The notes: a model not told the origin generated them from the sequence alone. Numbered from the stretch's first letter, positions 18,367 to 28,505 are shown. The stretch is DNA of 64,000 nucleotides from Allochromatium humboldtianum (GCF_013385175.1 NZ_JABZEO010000005.1:247698-311697); one strand, 5' to 3'. Numbers and translations: made by a program.

Positions 18367-19719
18367 GTGTCATCCAAACCGAAAATCAAAGAATTGCTCG
18401 TCGAGAGCGCCTGCGAGCACAACAAAGACAAAAAAAAGTCTTGTAACGCTCCCACGCCCGGAGCCACCACCGGCGGCTGTGCGCTTGACGGTGCTCAGAT
18501 CGCCCTCTTTCCCTTCGCCGATGCCGCTCATCTGATCCATGGCCCCATGTCCTGCATCGGCGGGGCCTGGGAAACGCGCCTGACGCCGACCTCTTGGGCC
18601 GGGCGCGACCTGACCCAGACCGGTTTCGCCACCGACATCACGAACAACGATGTGGTGTTCGGCGGCGAGCGGAAGCTGGCCGCCGCCATCGACCATATCG
18701 TCTCCAACTATGCGCCCGAGGCCGTGTTCGTCTACTCGACCTGCGTCCCCGCCCTGACCGGGGATGACATCGACGCCGTCTGCAAGCACAGAACCGAGAA
18801 ACACGGCATCCCCTGCGTGCCTGTGCATGCGCCCGGTTTCGTCGGCGCCAAGAACCTCGGCAGCCGTATCGCCGGCGAAGCCGTGCTGCAACACCTGATC
18901 GGGACCAAGGAACCGGAGTACACGACCCCCTTCGATATCAACCTGATCGGCGAGCACAACAACACCGGCGAGCTCTGGCGCTACCGGCATCTGCTCGAAG
19001 AACTCGGCATCCGCGTGCTCTCGACCTTCAGCGGCGATGGCCGCATCGCCGAGATCCGCACCGCCCACCGGGCCAGGCTCAACGTGATCGTCTGCGCCAA
19101 ATCCCTGGTGTCCATGACCCGCAAGATGCAGGAGCGGTACGGCATCCCCTGGATCTCCTGTTCCTTCTACGGCATGACCGATACCTCGGCTGGCCTCCTG
19201 GCCATCGCCGAAGCCTTGGGCGATGCCGATCTGATCGAGCGCACCCGCGCGCTGATCGCCCGCGAAGAGGCGCGTCTGAAACAGCAGCTCATCCCGTACC
19301 GGGAGGTCTTTGCCGGCAAGAAGGCGGTGCTCAATACCGGCGGCAACAAGGCCTGGTCCATCGCTTCGGCGCTCCAGGATCTGGGGATCGAGGTCGTGGC
19401 GACATCGGTGCGCAAGTCGACGGAGGAGGATAAGGCCAAGGCGCGGCAATACCTCGGCGAGAAGGCCATTCTGATGACCAATCCGGCGACTCAGCAGGCG
19501 AAGGTCATCGACGAGACAGGGGCCCATCTGCTCCTGGCCGGCGGGCGTTCACTCTATACCGCGATCAAAAAGCGGATCGCCTTTACCGACGTCAATCAGG
19601 AAAAGAAGAAGAGCTACGGCGGTTACGACGGGCTCCTGGTCCTCGCCGAAGACCTCAAGAATTCATTGCAGAATCCGGTTTTCGAACTGGTCGACAGGAA
19701 AGCGCCATGGCAGAAGTAA
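18367..19719 (+). CDS. nifE: FeMo-cofactor scaffold subunit NifE
   Basis: The 450-residue protein begins at a GTG after AGGAG. NifE pairs with NifN as the scaffold on which NifB-cofactor is matured to FeMo-cofactor. P-cluster-type cysteine positions appear as GGCALDGAQ (near 38), GPMSCIGGAWE (near 62) and YSTCVPALTGDDI (near 124). NIGEHNN-like LIGEHNNTGE and NTGGNKAW are typical of NifE. It lacks the nitrogenase alpha-chain cofactor Cys/His environment, separating it from NifD. The stop overlaps nifN by 13 bp. Regulation: the sigma54/NifA promoter upstream. Confidence 0.95.
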   Translation: MSSKPKIKELLVESACEHNKDKKKSCNAPTPGATTGGCALDGAQIALFPFADAAHLIHGPMSCIGGAWETRLTPTSWAGRDLTQTGFATDITNNDVVFGGERKLAAAIDHIVSNYAPEAVFVYSTCVPALTGDDIDAVCKHRTEKHGIPCVPVHAPGFVGAKNLGSRIAGEAVLQHLIGTKEPEYTTPFDINLIGEHNNTGELWRYRHLLEELGIRVLSTFSGDGRIAEIRTAHRARLNVIVCAKSLVSMTRKMQERYGIPWISCSFYGMTDTSAGLLAIAEALGDADLIERTRALIAREEARLKQQLIPYREVFAGKKAVLNTGGNKAWSIASALQDLGIEVVATSVRKSTEEDKAKARQYLGEKAILMTNPATQQAKVIDETGAHLLLAGGRSLYTAIKKRIAFTDVNQEKKKSYGGYDGLLVLAEDLKNSLQNPVFELVDRKAPWQK

Positions 19720-21035
19720 AACGCAAGTCGGGCAAGCCGCTTCAGGTCAATCCCCATAAGCTGTCACAGCCGATGGGGGCGACCATGGCGTTCCTGGGAG
19801 TCGACCGCTGTATGCCCCTGATGCACGGCGCTCAGGGCTGCGCCAGTTTCGCCAAGGTGATGTTCACCCGCCATTTCTGCGAGCCCGTCGCCCTGCAGAC
19901 GACGGCGGTGAACGACGTGATCGCCGTGCTCGATGGCGGCGACTACAGTATCGTCGAGTCGATCAAGAACATTCACGACAAGGTCGCCCCTGAGCTGATC
20001 GGGCTGCATACCACCGGGCTGACCGAGACCAAGGGGGACGATATCCGAGGCATCGCCGGCAAGATCGACGTGCCTCTGGTCTATGTCAACACCCCGGATT
20101 TCAAAGGCGGCCTGGAGAGCGGCTGGACCCTGACCACCCAGGCGCTGATCGATCAGCTCACCGAGCCCGGCGACCGGATCGATGCGCAGAAGATGGTTCT
20201 GGTCCCTCATGTCAGTCTGCTGCCCATCGAGGTCGAGAAGCTCCGGGAGGTCATCGAATCATTCGGCTTCACGGTCGTTGCCGTGCCGGATCTGTCCTCC
20301 TCGCTCGACAACCATCTGGGTGAAAAACAGGCATCCTTGAGCAGCGGCGGGGTGACGGTCGCTGAACTCAGGCAGCTGGCGGATGCGGCCTTCGTCGTCA
20401 CGGTCGGGGGTTCCGTCAAGCCCGTCGGCGCGACCTTGCAGGCCAAGAATCCGGCGATTCGGCACCGGCACTTCAATCATGTCAGCGGTCTGGAGGGAAC
20501 CGACGCGCTGGTGGCCTGGCTGCTCGAAGTGAGCGGTCGGGATGCGCCTCCGGCAGCGGTCGAACGCTGGCGCAAGCGGCTTCAGGACGCCATGCTCGAC
20601 AGCCATTTCTCCATCGGGCAGACCCGTTTCCTGCTCGCTGCGGAGCCTGATCATCTGGCGGCCATGGCCGCGTCCCTGCGCGAGGTCGGGGGCAAAGTCA
20701 CCCTGGCGATCGCGACGGTCGATTCGCCGATCCTCGCTGAGATCGATGCGGATCAGGTGATCGTCGGGGATCTCGAAGACGCCGAAAACATGAGCGAGTC
20801 TTACGACCTGATCATCGGCAATTATCACACCGAGTCCCTCGCGCATCGTGTGGGGAAAAAGGCGGTCATGCGGGGCATCCCCAATTATGAAGAGGTCGGG
20901 AGCGCCTTGAAAAATGATGTGCTCTACGAGGGTAGCGCCTATTTTCTCTTCGAGATCGCCAATGCCGCCGAAAAGATGAGAGAAGCGCGGGTTCACCATG
21001 CGCGTGAGCAGATCAAGCGGCAAGGTAGCGCGTAG
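19707..21035 (+). CDS. nifN: FeMo-cofactor scaffold subunit NifN
   Basis: This 442-residue NifK-like protein is the beta partner of NifE. The N-terminal KPLQVNPHKLSQPMGA segment and HGAQGCASFAKVMFTRHF (a conserved Cys near 48) are NifN signatures; fewer cluster cysteines than in NifK are present, as expected. Translation is coupled to nifE by overlap. nifX, usually next, is not here: it lies 10 kb downstream behind its own promoter. Confidence 0.95.
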   Translation: MAEVKRKSGKPLQVNPHKLSQPMGATMAFLGVDRCMPLMHGAQGCASFAKVMFTRHFCEPVALQTTAVNDVIAVLDGGDYSIVESIKNIHDKVAPELIGLHTTGLTETKGDDIRGIAGKIDVPLVYVNTPDFKGGLESGWTLTTQALIDQLTEPGDRIDAQKMVLVPHVSLLPIEVEKLREVIESFGFTVVAVPDLSSSLDNHLGEKQASLSSGGVTVAELRQLADAAFVVTVGGSVKPVGATLQAKNPAIRHRHFNHVSGLEGTDALVAWLLEVSGRDAPPAAVERWRKRLQDAMLDSHFSIGQTRFLLAAEPDHLAAMAASLREVGGKVTLAIATVDSPILAEIDADQVIVGDLEDAENMSESYDLIIGNYHTESLAHRVGKKAVMRGIPNYEEVGSALKNDVLYEGSAYFLFEIANAAEKMREARVHHAREQIKRQGSA

Positions 21036-21113
21036 TTCCATCTCGCCGGTTACGGGGCGTTTGCCGTAGCGGCATTGATCGCTGTTCTGCATGGCGATGA
21101 TCTCGGTGGCGGT

Positions 21114-21480
21114 TCAGGGTGAACAGGGGTCGAAGCGCGTCGCCTCGGTGTCCGTGGCGCGTCCCGACAAGGGGATGATCGCTGCGTGCGGGATTCCGAG
21201 TCGGGTGCGACTGCCGGGCCTCGGTGTCGGGGTCCGGCTGTCGAGCCGGATCTGGATGGCCGTGTGATCGGGCAGGCGGCCCAGCAGTGTCCGGTCGTCG
21301 TCCAGTGCGATGACGCGGGTGATCTCGATCTCCAGTCCCAGCGCGTCGCCGAGACGCAGTCCATCGGGCCGGATGGCGATGACCACGACACGCCCATGAT
21401 CGGTGTAGTGCTCTGCGGGAAATGGCGCTTCGCCCGCAGGCGAGCGATCACGACGGCATCGCCTGGCAGCCGGAGGTCGA
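21114..21480 (-). pseudogene. Remnant resembling an ABC-ATPase TOBE domain
   Basis: On the minus strand a frame ending at 21114 reads VVVIAIRPDGLRLGDALGLE then IEITRVIALDDDRTLLGRLP. This resembles the C-terminal TOBE_2 domain of iron or polyamine-type ABC ATPases (pattern IRPExxxL ... V..v..LG...L...L). The frame stays open upstream (PAGEAPFPAEHYTDHGR), but similarity appears to jump to another frame near 21430 (LRLPGDAVVIAR), suggesting a frameshift. No ATPase core is present. This is probably a truncated gene at the left edge of the segment that splits the nif genes. It is antisense to the region just before the phosphatase gene. Confidence 0.35.
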
Positions 21481-21577
21481 CAGCGCGAGGTGTGCTGCCG
21501 GATACTGCGACCTGGCGATCGCCTCGGCTATCGGCCACTGTATGCGAGCTGAAACCTTTCTCGTCGGCCAGACCCGT

Positions 21578-22132
21578 ATGCCAACACCCCGGACCAGCCA
21601 GACCCATCCTCTACAGATCGCGGAAGTCCGCGCAACGCCGTCGCACGGGCGGATCGGGATCACCTTCTGTCCAGGCAAGCATGACCCCTTTGCCCACACG
21701 GGAGCCTGGGAGCGCGATCTCGGCAGCGATTTGGATGCCATCGCAGCTTGGGGCGCGCGGCTGGTGCTGACCCTGCTGGAGCCGGCCGAACTCGTGGCGC
21801 TCAAGGTTCCGTCTCTCGGGCAGGAGATTCAGCGCCGAGGCATCGCGTGGCTGCATCTGCCCATTGCCGACTACTCCGTTCCAACCGAGGCGTTCGAGCA
21901 CCAATGGGTCACGCAAGGCTGTGCGATCCGCGAGCGACTGCGCCACGGCGATGACGTGCTCGTGCATTGCCGGGGCGGACTGGGGCGGGCGGGGATGATC
22001 GCGGCGCGGCTGCTCGTCGAGCTGGGCGTGGACACCGAAGAGGCGATCCGCTCCGTGCGCGGCGCGCGCCGGGGCGCCATCGAAACGCCCGCGCAACTCG
22101 CCCTGGTGCGCCGTATCGTTCCGCTTCCCTGA
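21578..22132 (+). CDS. CDKN3-like dual-specificity protein phosphatase
   Basis: The 184-residue protein, counted from MPTPRTSQTH, has the family segment GRIGITFCPGK near 25-34. It also has a Cys-based phosphatase signature VHCRGGLGRAG, with the catalytic Cys near 131 and phosphate-binding Arg near 137, and a likely general-acid Asp in PIADYSVP (near 98). This is the cyclin-dependent kinase inhibitor 3-like group of bacterial dual-specificity phosphatases. The frame is open 52 codons further upstream, but that part overlaps the remnant on the other strand. It ends 14 bp before a kinase-fold gene, so the two are probably one operon. Its substrate is unknown; dephosphorylation of the partner or its target is an inference. 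Confidence 0.75.
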   Translation: MPTPRTSQTHPLQIAEVRATPSHGRIGITFCPGKHDPFAHTGAWERDLGSDLDAIAAWGARLVLTLLEPAELVALKVPSLGQEIQRRGIAWLHLPIADYSVPTEAFEHQWVTQGCAIRERLRHGDDVLVHCRGGLGRAGMIAARLLVELGVDTEEAIRSVRGARRGAIETPAQLALVRRIVPLP

Positions 22133-22146
22133 GCCGAGTCGCCGTG

Positions 22147-22842
22147 ATGAGCGTTGGAATGCCCGTGATCGATACGGCCGCCATGCAGCGCGTCGGCGGA
22201 CAGCTGGGCACCAATCCCGCCGGCATTTACCAGGACGCGCGCGGGCGACGCTACTATGTGAAGACGCTAGAGTCTGCCGCGCATGCGCGCAATGAAACCA
22301 TCGCGGCCCGGCTCTACCGCCTGGCGGGCGCCCCGACCCTGACGTATGTGCACACCACGGCTCCCGACCAGATCGCCACGCAATGGGTTCAGCTCGACAA
22401 GACATGCGTGGCGCACTTCACCGAGCACGAGCGCCGGCAGGCGCAGCGGTGGTTCGGCGTGCATGCCTGGACGGCCAATTGGGACGCGGCGGGTTTCGTG
22501 GGCGACAATCAGGGCGTCCTCGCTGGAACCGTGTTGACGCTCGATGTGGGGGGCGCGCTGGCGTTCCGGGCTCACGGCGATCCCAAGGGGCGAGCGTTCG
22601 GCACCCGCGTGGACGAGCTCGATGTCCTGCGGAGCGACCAGGACAACCCGCATGCCATCAAGCTCTTCGCGGATATGGGTCCGGATGACATCGAGCGGGC
22701 TATCAGGATCGTGGTTGGCCTCCCCGACGAATGGATTCGCCGGGTCATCATCGACAGTGGCGGCAGCGGCAAGCTGGTCGAGAAGATGATTGCGCGCAAA
22801 GCCGATATGGCAGAGCGTTTGGCCGATCTAGTGGATGTGTGA
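22147..22842 (+). CDS. Kinase-fold protein (HipA/PI3K-like), function unknown
   Basis: This 231-residue protein opens with GGQLGTNPAGIYQD, a glycine-rich loop. A YYVK with a candidate ATP-binding Lys (near 39), HARNE with a candidate paired Glu (near 50), HAWTANWDAAGFVGDN (near 106-121) and LTLDVGGALAF with a candidate metal-binding Asp (near 133) follow. The series resembles the ATP-binding residues of HipA/PI3-4-kinase-like folds as found in phage- or toxin-associated proteins. The fold call rests on motif order, not a database search. It directly follows the phosphatase gene. A paired kinase/phosphatase switch is inferred. An alternative is a nucleotidyl-transferring variant of the same fold. 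Confidence 0.55.
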   Translation: MSVGMPVIDTAAMQRVGGQLGTNPAGIYQDARGRRYYVKTLESAAHARNETIAARLYRLAGAPTLTYVHTTAPDQIATQWVQLDKTCVAHFTEHERRQAQRWFGVHAWTANWDAAGFVGDNQGVLAGTVLTLDVGGALAFRAHGDPKGRAFGTRVDELDVLRSDQDNPHAIKLFADMGPDDIERAIRIVVGLPDEWIRRVIIDSGGSGKLVEKMIARKADMAERLADLVDV

Positions 22843-22960
22843 GGCCGACCCCGTTTTCCGCACCGCTAACGATGGTGAGGATGAAGGCGGCCAAGCGGGT
22901 GTTCCGGCGTTAGAACGGTTCGGATGCAGGCGGTTGGCGGTTTTCATCTGGTCTGTTGAC

Positions 22961-24292
22961 CCAGTTCAGGGCGGGGAAGGATAGCGCGGAGGGCGGAGCC
23001 GTCCTTGGGTTTCAGGTATGATCGAGCCATGCAACGCCTTCAAGCCTACAAGTACGCACTCCGGCCCACGGGTCAGCAGGAGCGGCAGTTGCGCCGCTTC
23101 GCCGGATCGTGCCGGTTTGTCTACAACCGGGCGCTAGCGTTGCAGCAGGCGCGTTATGAGCACGGCGAGCCGAAGCTCGGTTACGCGGGGCTGTGCCAGT
23201 GCCTCACCGACTGGCGCAACCGCCCGGAGACGGCCTGGCTGGCCGAGGCGCCGGTTCATCCGCTGCAACAGACGCTCAAGGACTTGGAGCGGGCCTATAC
23301 CAACTTCTTCGCCCAGCGGGCGGCGTTTCCCCGCTTCAAGAAGAAAGGGCAAGGCGACAGTTTCCGCTACCCGGACCCCAAGCAGATCAAGCTCGATCAG
23401 GCCAACCGCCGGATCTTTCTGCCCAAGCTCGGCTGGCTGCGCTATCGCCACAGTCGGGACGTGCTCGGTGTGGTGAAGAACGTCACCGTGAGCCGGTCGG
23501 GCGGCCAGTGGTTCGTGTCGATTCAGACCGCGCGCGCGGTCGATCCGCCCATCCCGCAAGGCGGCGCCGTCGGCCTCGACCTGGGTATCGTCCGCTTCGC
23601 CACGCTCTCCGACGGCACGTTCTACGCACCGCTCAACAGCTTCAAGCGCCATGAAACGGCCTTGCGCCAGGCGCAGCAGGCACTGAGCCGCAAGGTGAAG
23701 TTCAGCCGCAATTGGAAGAAGGCGAAAGCCCGCGTCCAGAAGATTCATTCCCGGATTGGTAATGCCCGCCGCGACTACCTGCACAAGACCTCGACCACGA
23801 TCAGCCAAAACCACGCGATGGTGTGTATCGAGGACTTGCCGGTACGCCATCTGTCCAAATCAGCGGCCGGCACCACCGAGCAGCCAGGCCGGAACGTTCG
23901 GGCCAAATCCGGTTTGAACAAGTCCATCCTCGACCAAGGTTGGTACGAGTTCCGCCGCCAGTTGGACTACAAGCTGGCCTGGAAGGGCGGCTGGCTCATC
24001 GCCGTGCCACCGCGCAACACCAGCCGCACCTGTCCGTGTTGTGGTCATGTGTCGGCCGACAACCGCCGGACGCAAGCCCGGTTCGCCTGTGTGGAATGTG
24101 GTTTCGAGGAACACGCCGATCTCGTCGGCGCGATCAATGTGTTAAGGGCGGGACACGCCCGGTTCGCCTGTGAAGTGAGCGGTGCTGTCAGGCCGCCAGC
24201 AGCAGGAACCCACCGAAGCGACTCCGGCACGGCTCAAAGCCGCGTTTGAGCGCCGTAGGAATCCCCCACCTTCAGGCGGGGGAGGATGTCAA
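22961..24292 (+). mobile_element. Solitary IS200/IS605-type element carrying tnpB
   Basis: Boundaries are proposed from TTGAC on the left (22956-22960) and a right-end hairpin (CCCCC at 24263, TTCA loop, GGGGG at 24278-24282) followed by GGATGTCAA. Hairpin plus TCAA is typical of the right end in IS605-family elements. No tnpA transposase is present, so movement would need a transposase in trans. Exact ends need comparison with an empty site. Confidence 0.6.
23029..24249 (+). CDS. tnpB: TnpB RNA-guided nuclease of IS605 family
   Basis: Counted from MQRLQAYKYALRP, the usual start, the protein has 406 residues. RuvC-like catalytic residues are intact: Asp184 in VGLDLGIVRF, Glu268 in VCIEDLPV and Asp364 in EEHADLVGAINV. 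A zinc finger has paired cysteines at about 335/338 and 354/357. TnpB proteins of this family use an RNA from the element's right end to cut DNA next to a short left-flank motif, which favours retention of the element. The full catalytic set and lack of frameshifts suggest a recent arrival or selection. The next native gene is modG. Confidence 0.92.
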   Translation: MQRLQAYKYALRPTGQQERQLRRFAGSCRFVYNRALALQQARYEHGEPKLGYAGLCQCLTDWRNRPETAWLAEAPVHPLQQTLKDLERAYTNFFAQRAAFPRFKKKGQGDSFRYPDPKQIKLDQANRRIFLPKLGWLRYRHSRDVLGVVKNVTVSRSGGQWFVSIQTARAVDPPIPQGGAVGLDLGIVRFATLSDGTFYAPLNSFKRHETALRQAQQALSRKVKFSRNWKKAKARVQKIHSRIGNARRDYLHKTSTTISQNHAMVCIEDLPVRHLSKSAAGTTEQPGRNVRAKSGLNKSILDQGWYEFRRQLDYKLAWKGGWLIAVPPRNTSRTCPCCGHVSADNRRTQARFACVECGFEEHADLVGAINVLRAGHARFACEVSGAVRPPAAGTHRSDSGTAQSRV

Positions 24293-24312
24293 CAGCTTGA
24301 ATGGTGCGATGG
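24180..24312 (+). ncRNA. Putative TnpB guide RNA (omega/reRNA) region
   Basis: In characterised TnpB elements the guide RNA covers the 3' end of tnpB and the right-end hairpin, then reads into the flank as the guide. Here that would place the scaffold 3' end at about 24292 and a guide beginning near 24293. The 5' end is a guess. No promoter is recognised; processing from the tnpB transcript is possible. Confidence 0.3.
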
Positions 24313-24337
24313 CGTTGGAAGGCATTGATCGTGGAAT

Positions 24338-24361
24338 CGCTATGTTTGAAAAACTATAGCG
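24338..24361 (+). promoter_or_regulatory. ModE-type box upstream of modG
   Basis: CGCTATGTT-N6-ACTATAGCG has the same 9-6-9 layout as the boxes before modE and modA in this window, with CGCTAT/ATAGCG as perfect outer arms. It lies about 160 bp before modG. ModE bound to molybdate would be the regulator. The arms are less close to GTTATATC than the other two boxes. Confidence 0.5.
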
Positions 24362-24445
24362 CCGATTAGGGTCAGAGTGAATCGATGCATGCCAGCTTCG
24401 CCGCCAGCGCTATGGTGGCAAATACCAACCGCCTCGCCCTACAGT

Positions 24446-24500
24446 CAGGACACGGTTCGCCGAAGCCCTAAAGGGACGGTGTCCGTTGTTCCCTGTCCTC
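24446..24500 (+). other. Foldable leader region upstream of modG
   Basis: GGACAC (24448-24453) pairs with GTGTCC (24479-24484) around two small hairpins: GG-TTCG-CC (24454-24461) and CCC-TAAA-GGG (24466-24475), making a three-way junction. AGGACA (24447-24452) can instead pair with TGTCCT (24494-24499), so two exclusive folds are possible before the modG start at 24520. Pairing is seen in sequence; that it is transcribed and regulatory is inferred. Confidence 0.4.
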
Positions 24501-24519
24501 AGAAAAAGCGAGATCCGAC

Positions 24520-24948
24520 ATGAAAATCAGTGCACGCAACATCTTCCGTGGAACCGTCGACGCCGTTCGCACCGGGGCCGTCAACAGCGAGGTGGATCTC
24601 ACGCTGTCCGGCGGCGAGAAGCTGGTCGCCATGATCACCAACGAGAGTGCCCAAGCGCTCGGGCTGGCGGCCGGCAAAGAGGCTGTGGCGCTCGTCAAGG
24701 CGTCGTCCGTGCTGGTCATGACCGACGAGGCGGGTATTCGGCTCAGCGCGCGCAACTGTCTGGCCGGAACCGTCAAGGCCGTCACCTCGGGTCCGGTGAG
24801 CGCCGAAGTGACCATTGCCCTGACCGGCGGCGCCGAGGTTCATGCCACCATCACCCACAACGCCGCTGACGAGCTGGGACTCGAACCTGGCAGCCCCGCC
24901 ACGGCGGTCTTCAAGGCCTCGTCCGTCATCCTGGGCGTCCCGGCCTGA
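24520..24948 (+). CDS. modG: Tandem molybdate-binding protein ModG (di-Mop)
   Basis: The 142-residue cytoplasmic protein is two Mop domains in tandem: 1-70 (MKISARNIFRGTV... VKASSVLVM) and 72-142 (LSARNCLAGTV... FKASSVILG). Such molbindins assemble into oligomers that store molybdate, buffering supply for molybdenum cofactors. Repeat units end in the typical KASSV segment. It is convergent with modC, 60 bp apart. A ModE-type box and a structured leader lie upstream. ModE in this window carries the same pair of domains at its C-terminus. Confidence 0.93.
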   Translation: MKISARNIFRGTVDAVRTGAVNSEVDLTLSGGEKLVAMITNESAQALGLAAGKEAVALVKASSVLVMTDEAGIRLSARNCLAGTVKAVTSGPVSAEVTIALTGGAEVHATITHNAADELGLEPGSPATAVFKASSVILGVPA

Positions 24949-24969
24949 GCCATCCCGTCCGATCAGTGG

Positions 24970-24996
24970 CCGGCATTCTCGCGTTGGGAGTGCCGG
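24970..24996. terminator. Possible bidirectional terminator between modG and modC
   Basis: An imperfect inverted repeat, CCGGCATTCTC with GGGAGTGCCGG, lies in the 60-bp convergent gap. There is no strong T-run on either side, so only weak support for intrinsic termination. Confidence 0.35.
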
Positions 24997-25008
24997 TGTC
25001 TTCCGACG

Positions 25009-26094
25009 TCAATCCATCAAGGCCACCGCCTTGACCTGAGCGAAGACGCTCTGGCCCTCATGCAGCCGCAGCCGGTCGCGCGAGTGGCGGGTGATGCGGG
25101 CCAGCAGCGGTGTTTTCTCGCCAGCCCCCGTGCAGAGCTTGACCAGCACCTGTGCCTGTTCGATCTCGCGCATCTCCAGGATGCGCGCGGGCAGGATGTT
25201 GAGGATGCTGGACGCTCCCGGTTCGTCCAGGGCCAGACTGACATCGCGCGCATGGATACGCACCCGCACCAGCTCATGGATGTCGCGATCGAGTCGCGCC
25301 ACGCTCAGATGGCCGCCCTGGATCTCCAGCCGCGTCAGGGCATAGTCGTCGTCATGACTCAGAACCACGCCCTCGATGATGGCGCTCGCCTCCTGATCCT
25401 GAGCGAGCGCGAGATCGAGCCGGCTGAACAGCTCGTTCACCGGCCCCTGGGCGCGCACGCGCCCCTGTTCCACCAACACCACGGTATCGGCCAGCCGCGC
25501 GACCTCGTCGGGCGAGTGGCTGACATAGAGCACCGGAATCTCCAGCGCGTCGTGCAGCCGCTCCAGATAGGGCAGGATCTCCTGCTTGCGCTTGAGATCG
25601 AGCGCGGCCAGCGGCTCGTCCATCAGCAGCAGTCGCGGCTGGACCGCCAGGGCGCGGGCGATGGCCACGCGCTGGCGTTCGCCGCCCGAGAGCTGATGCG
25701 GGCGCCGGTCGAGCAGATGACCGATGCCGAGCAGCGCGACGGCCTGTTCCAGCGCCGCGCCATCCATGGCGTTGCCGACGCGCTTCATGCCGTATTCCAG
25801 ATTGCCGCGCGCGGTCAGATGCGGGAAGAGACTCGCCTCCTGGAACACATAGCCCAGCGGGCGCTTGTGGGTCGGCAGAAAGATCCGGTCATCCTGCCAG
25901 ACCTCGCCATTGACGCTCAGACGGCCATCCTGGATACGGATCAGCCCGGCGACCAGACGCAGCAGGGTCGTCTTGCCCGAGCCGGAATGCCCGAACAGAG
26001 CCGTGACCCCGCGTCCCGGCAGTTCGAGATCCACGTTCAGCGTGAATTCCGGATAGTCGAGATGGAAGCGGGCCTGGATGTGATCGGTCGTCAT
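25009..26094 (-). CDS. modC: Molybdate ABC transporter ATPase ModC
   Basis: The 361-residue ATPase has Walker A GHSGSGKTTLLRL (near 35), signature LSGGERQRVAIARAL (near 125) and Walker B LLLMDEPLAALD. A C-terminal molybdate-binding TOBE/Mop region (about 290-360) ends in QSVFAQVKAVALMD. It powers molybdate import through ModB. It starts 4 bp after modB and is the last gene of the modABC operon. Confidence 0.96.
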   Translation of the reverse strand: MTTDHIQARFHLDYPEFTLNVDLELPGRGVTALFGHSGSGKTTLLRLVAGLIRIQDGRLSVNGEVWQDDRIFLPTHKRPLGYVFQEASLFPHLTARGNLEYGMKRVGNAMDGAALEQAVALLGIGHLLDRRPHQLSGGERQRVAIARALAVQPRLLLMDEPLAALDLKRKQEILPYLERLHDALEIPVLYVSHSPDEVARLADTVVLVEQGRVRAQGPVNELFSRLDLALAQDQEASAIIEGVVLSHDDDYALTRLEIQGGHLSVARLDRDIHELVRVRIHARDVSLALDEPGASSILNILPARILEMREIEQAQVLVKLCTGAGEKTPLLARITRHSRDRLRLHEGQSVFAQVKAVALMD

Positions 26095-26098
26095 GGGG

Positions 26099-26776
26099 TC
26101 AGAAACGGCGTTGGTTGGGGTTGAGGGTATAGAGCGCCAGCAGCACCAGGAACGAGAAGATCACCATGCTCATGGCCAGCCAGTGGGCCTGACCGTACTC
26201 CATGGCCTCGACATAGTCGTAGATCTGCACCGAGACCACGCGCGTGGCGCCCGGAATGTTGCCGCCGATCATGAGCACCACGCCGAATTCGCCGACCGTG
26301 TGGGCGAACCCCAGGATGGCGGCGGTCAGGAACCCAGGTCGCGCCAGGGGCACCACGACGCTGAAGAAGCGATCCCAGGGGCCGGCGCGCAGGGTCGCGG
26401 CCACCTCCAGCGGGCGCTCGCCGAGCGCCTCGATGGCATTCTGGATCGGCTGCACCACGAAGGGCATCGAATAGAATACCGAGGCGATCACCAGCCCCCA
26501 GAAGGTGAAGGGCAGCAGGCCGATCCCGACCGCTTGGGTGAGCTGGCCCACGGGACCATTCGGCCCCATGGCCACCAGCAGATAGAAGCCGATCACCGTG
26601 GGCGGCAGCACCAGGGGGAGCGCCACCACGGCGCCGACCGGCCCCTTCCAGCGCGAGCGGGTGCGCGCCAGCCACCAGGCGATGGGCGTGCCGATGAGCA
26701 GCAGCAGGAGTGTGGTCAGGCCGGCCAGACGGAATGTCAGCCAGATCGCCTGGATGTCGGCATCGGAGAAGCCCAT
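26099..26776 (-). CDS. modB: Molybdate ABC transporter permease ModB
   Basis: The 225-residue inner-membrane protein has about five membrane segments and a cytoplasmic EAA-type loop ([20 protein letters not shown] near 136-156) that contacts Mod[21 protein letters not shown] near the N-terminus is typical of ModB. It forms the membrane channel for molybdate. It lies 15 bp after modA. Confidence 0.95.
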   Translation of the reverse strand: MGFSDADIQAIWLTFRLAGLTTLLLLLIGTPIAWWLARTRSRWKGPVGAVVALPLVLPPTVIGFYLLVAMGPNGPVGQLTQAVGIGLLPFTFWGLVIASVFYSMPFVVQPIQNAIEALGERPLEVAATLRAGPWDRFFSVVVPLARPGFLTAAILGFAHTVGEFGVVLMIGGNIPGATRVVSVQIYDYVEAMEYGQAHWLAMSMVIFSFLVLLALYTLNPNQRRF

Positions 26777-26791
26777 GGCGCGCCCGTCCGA

Positions 26792-28460
<1,669 letters not shown>

Positions 28461-28483
28461 GACGGTCGGTCTCCGAGTCGGGT

Positions 28484-28505
28484 GTTATATCCAAGACGAT
28501 ATAAC
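28484..28505 (-). promoter_or_regulatory. ModE operator upstream of modE
   Basis: GTTATATC-N6-GATATAAC is a perfect inverted repeat of 8-bp arms, 23 bp before the modE start. It covers the predicted -10 element, the expected place for repression. Confidence 0.82.

Noticed and set aside
21422..21577. Upstream extension of the phosphatase
   Set aside because: Sequence before MPTPRTSQTH has no family similarity and overlaps a remnant on the other strand.
24446..24519. Known Moco/Tuco riboswitch
   Set aside because: The region is shorter and folds differently from what I know of that class; I keep it only as an unclassified leader.
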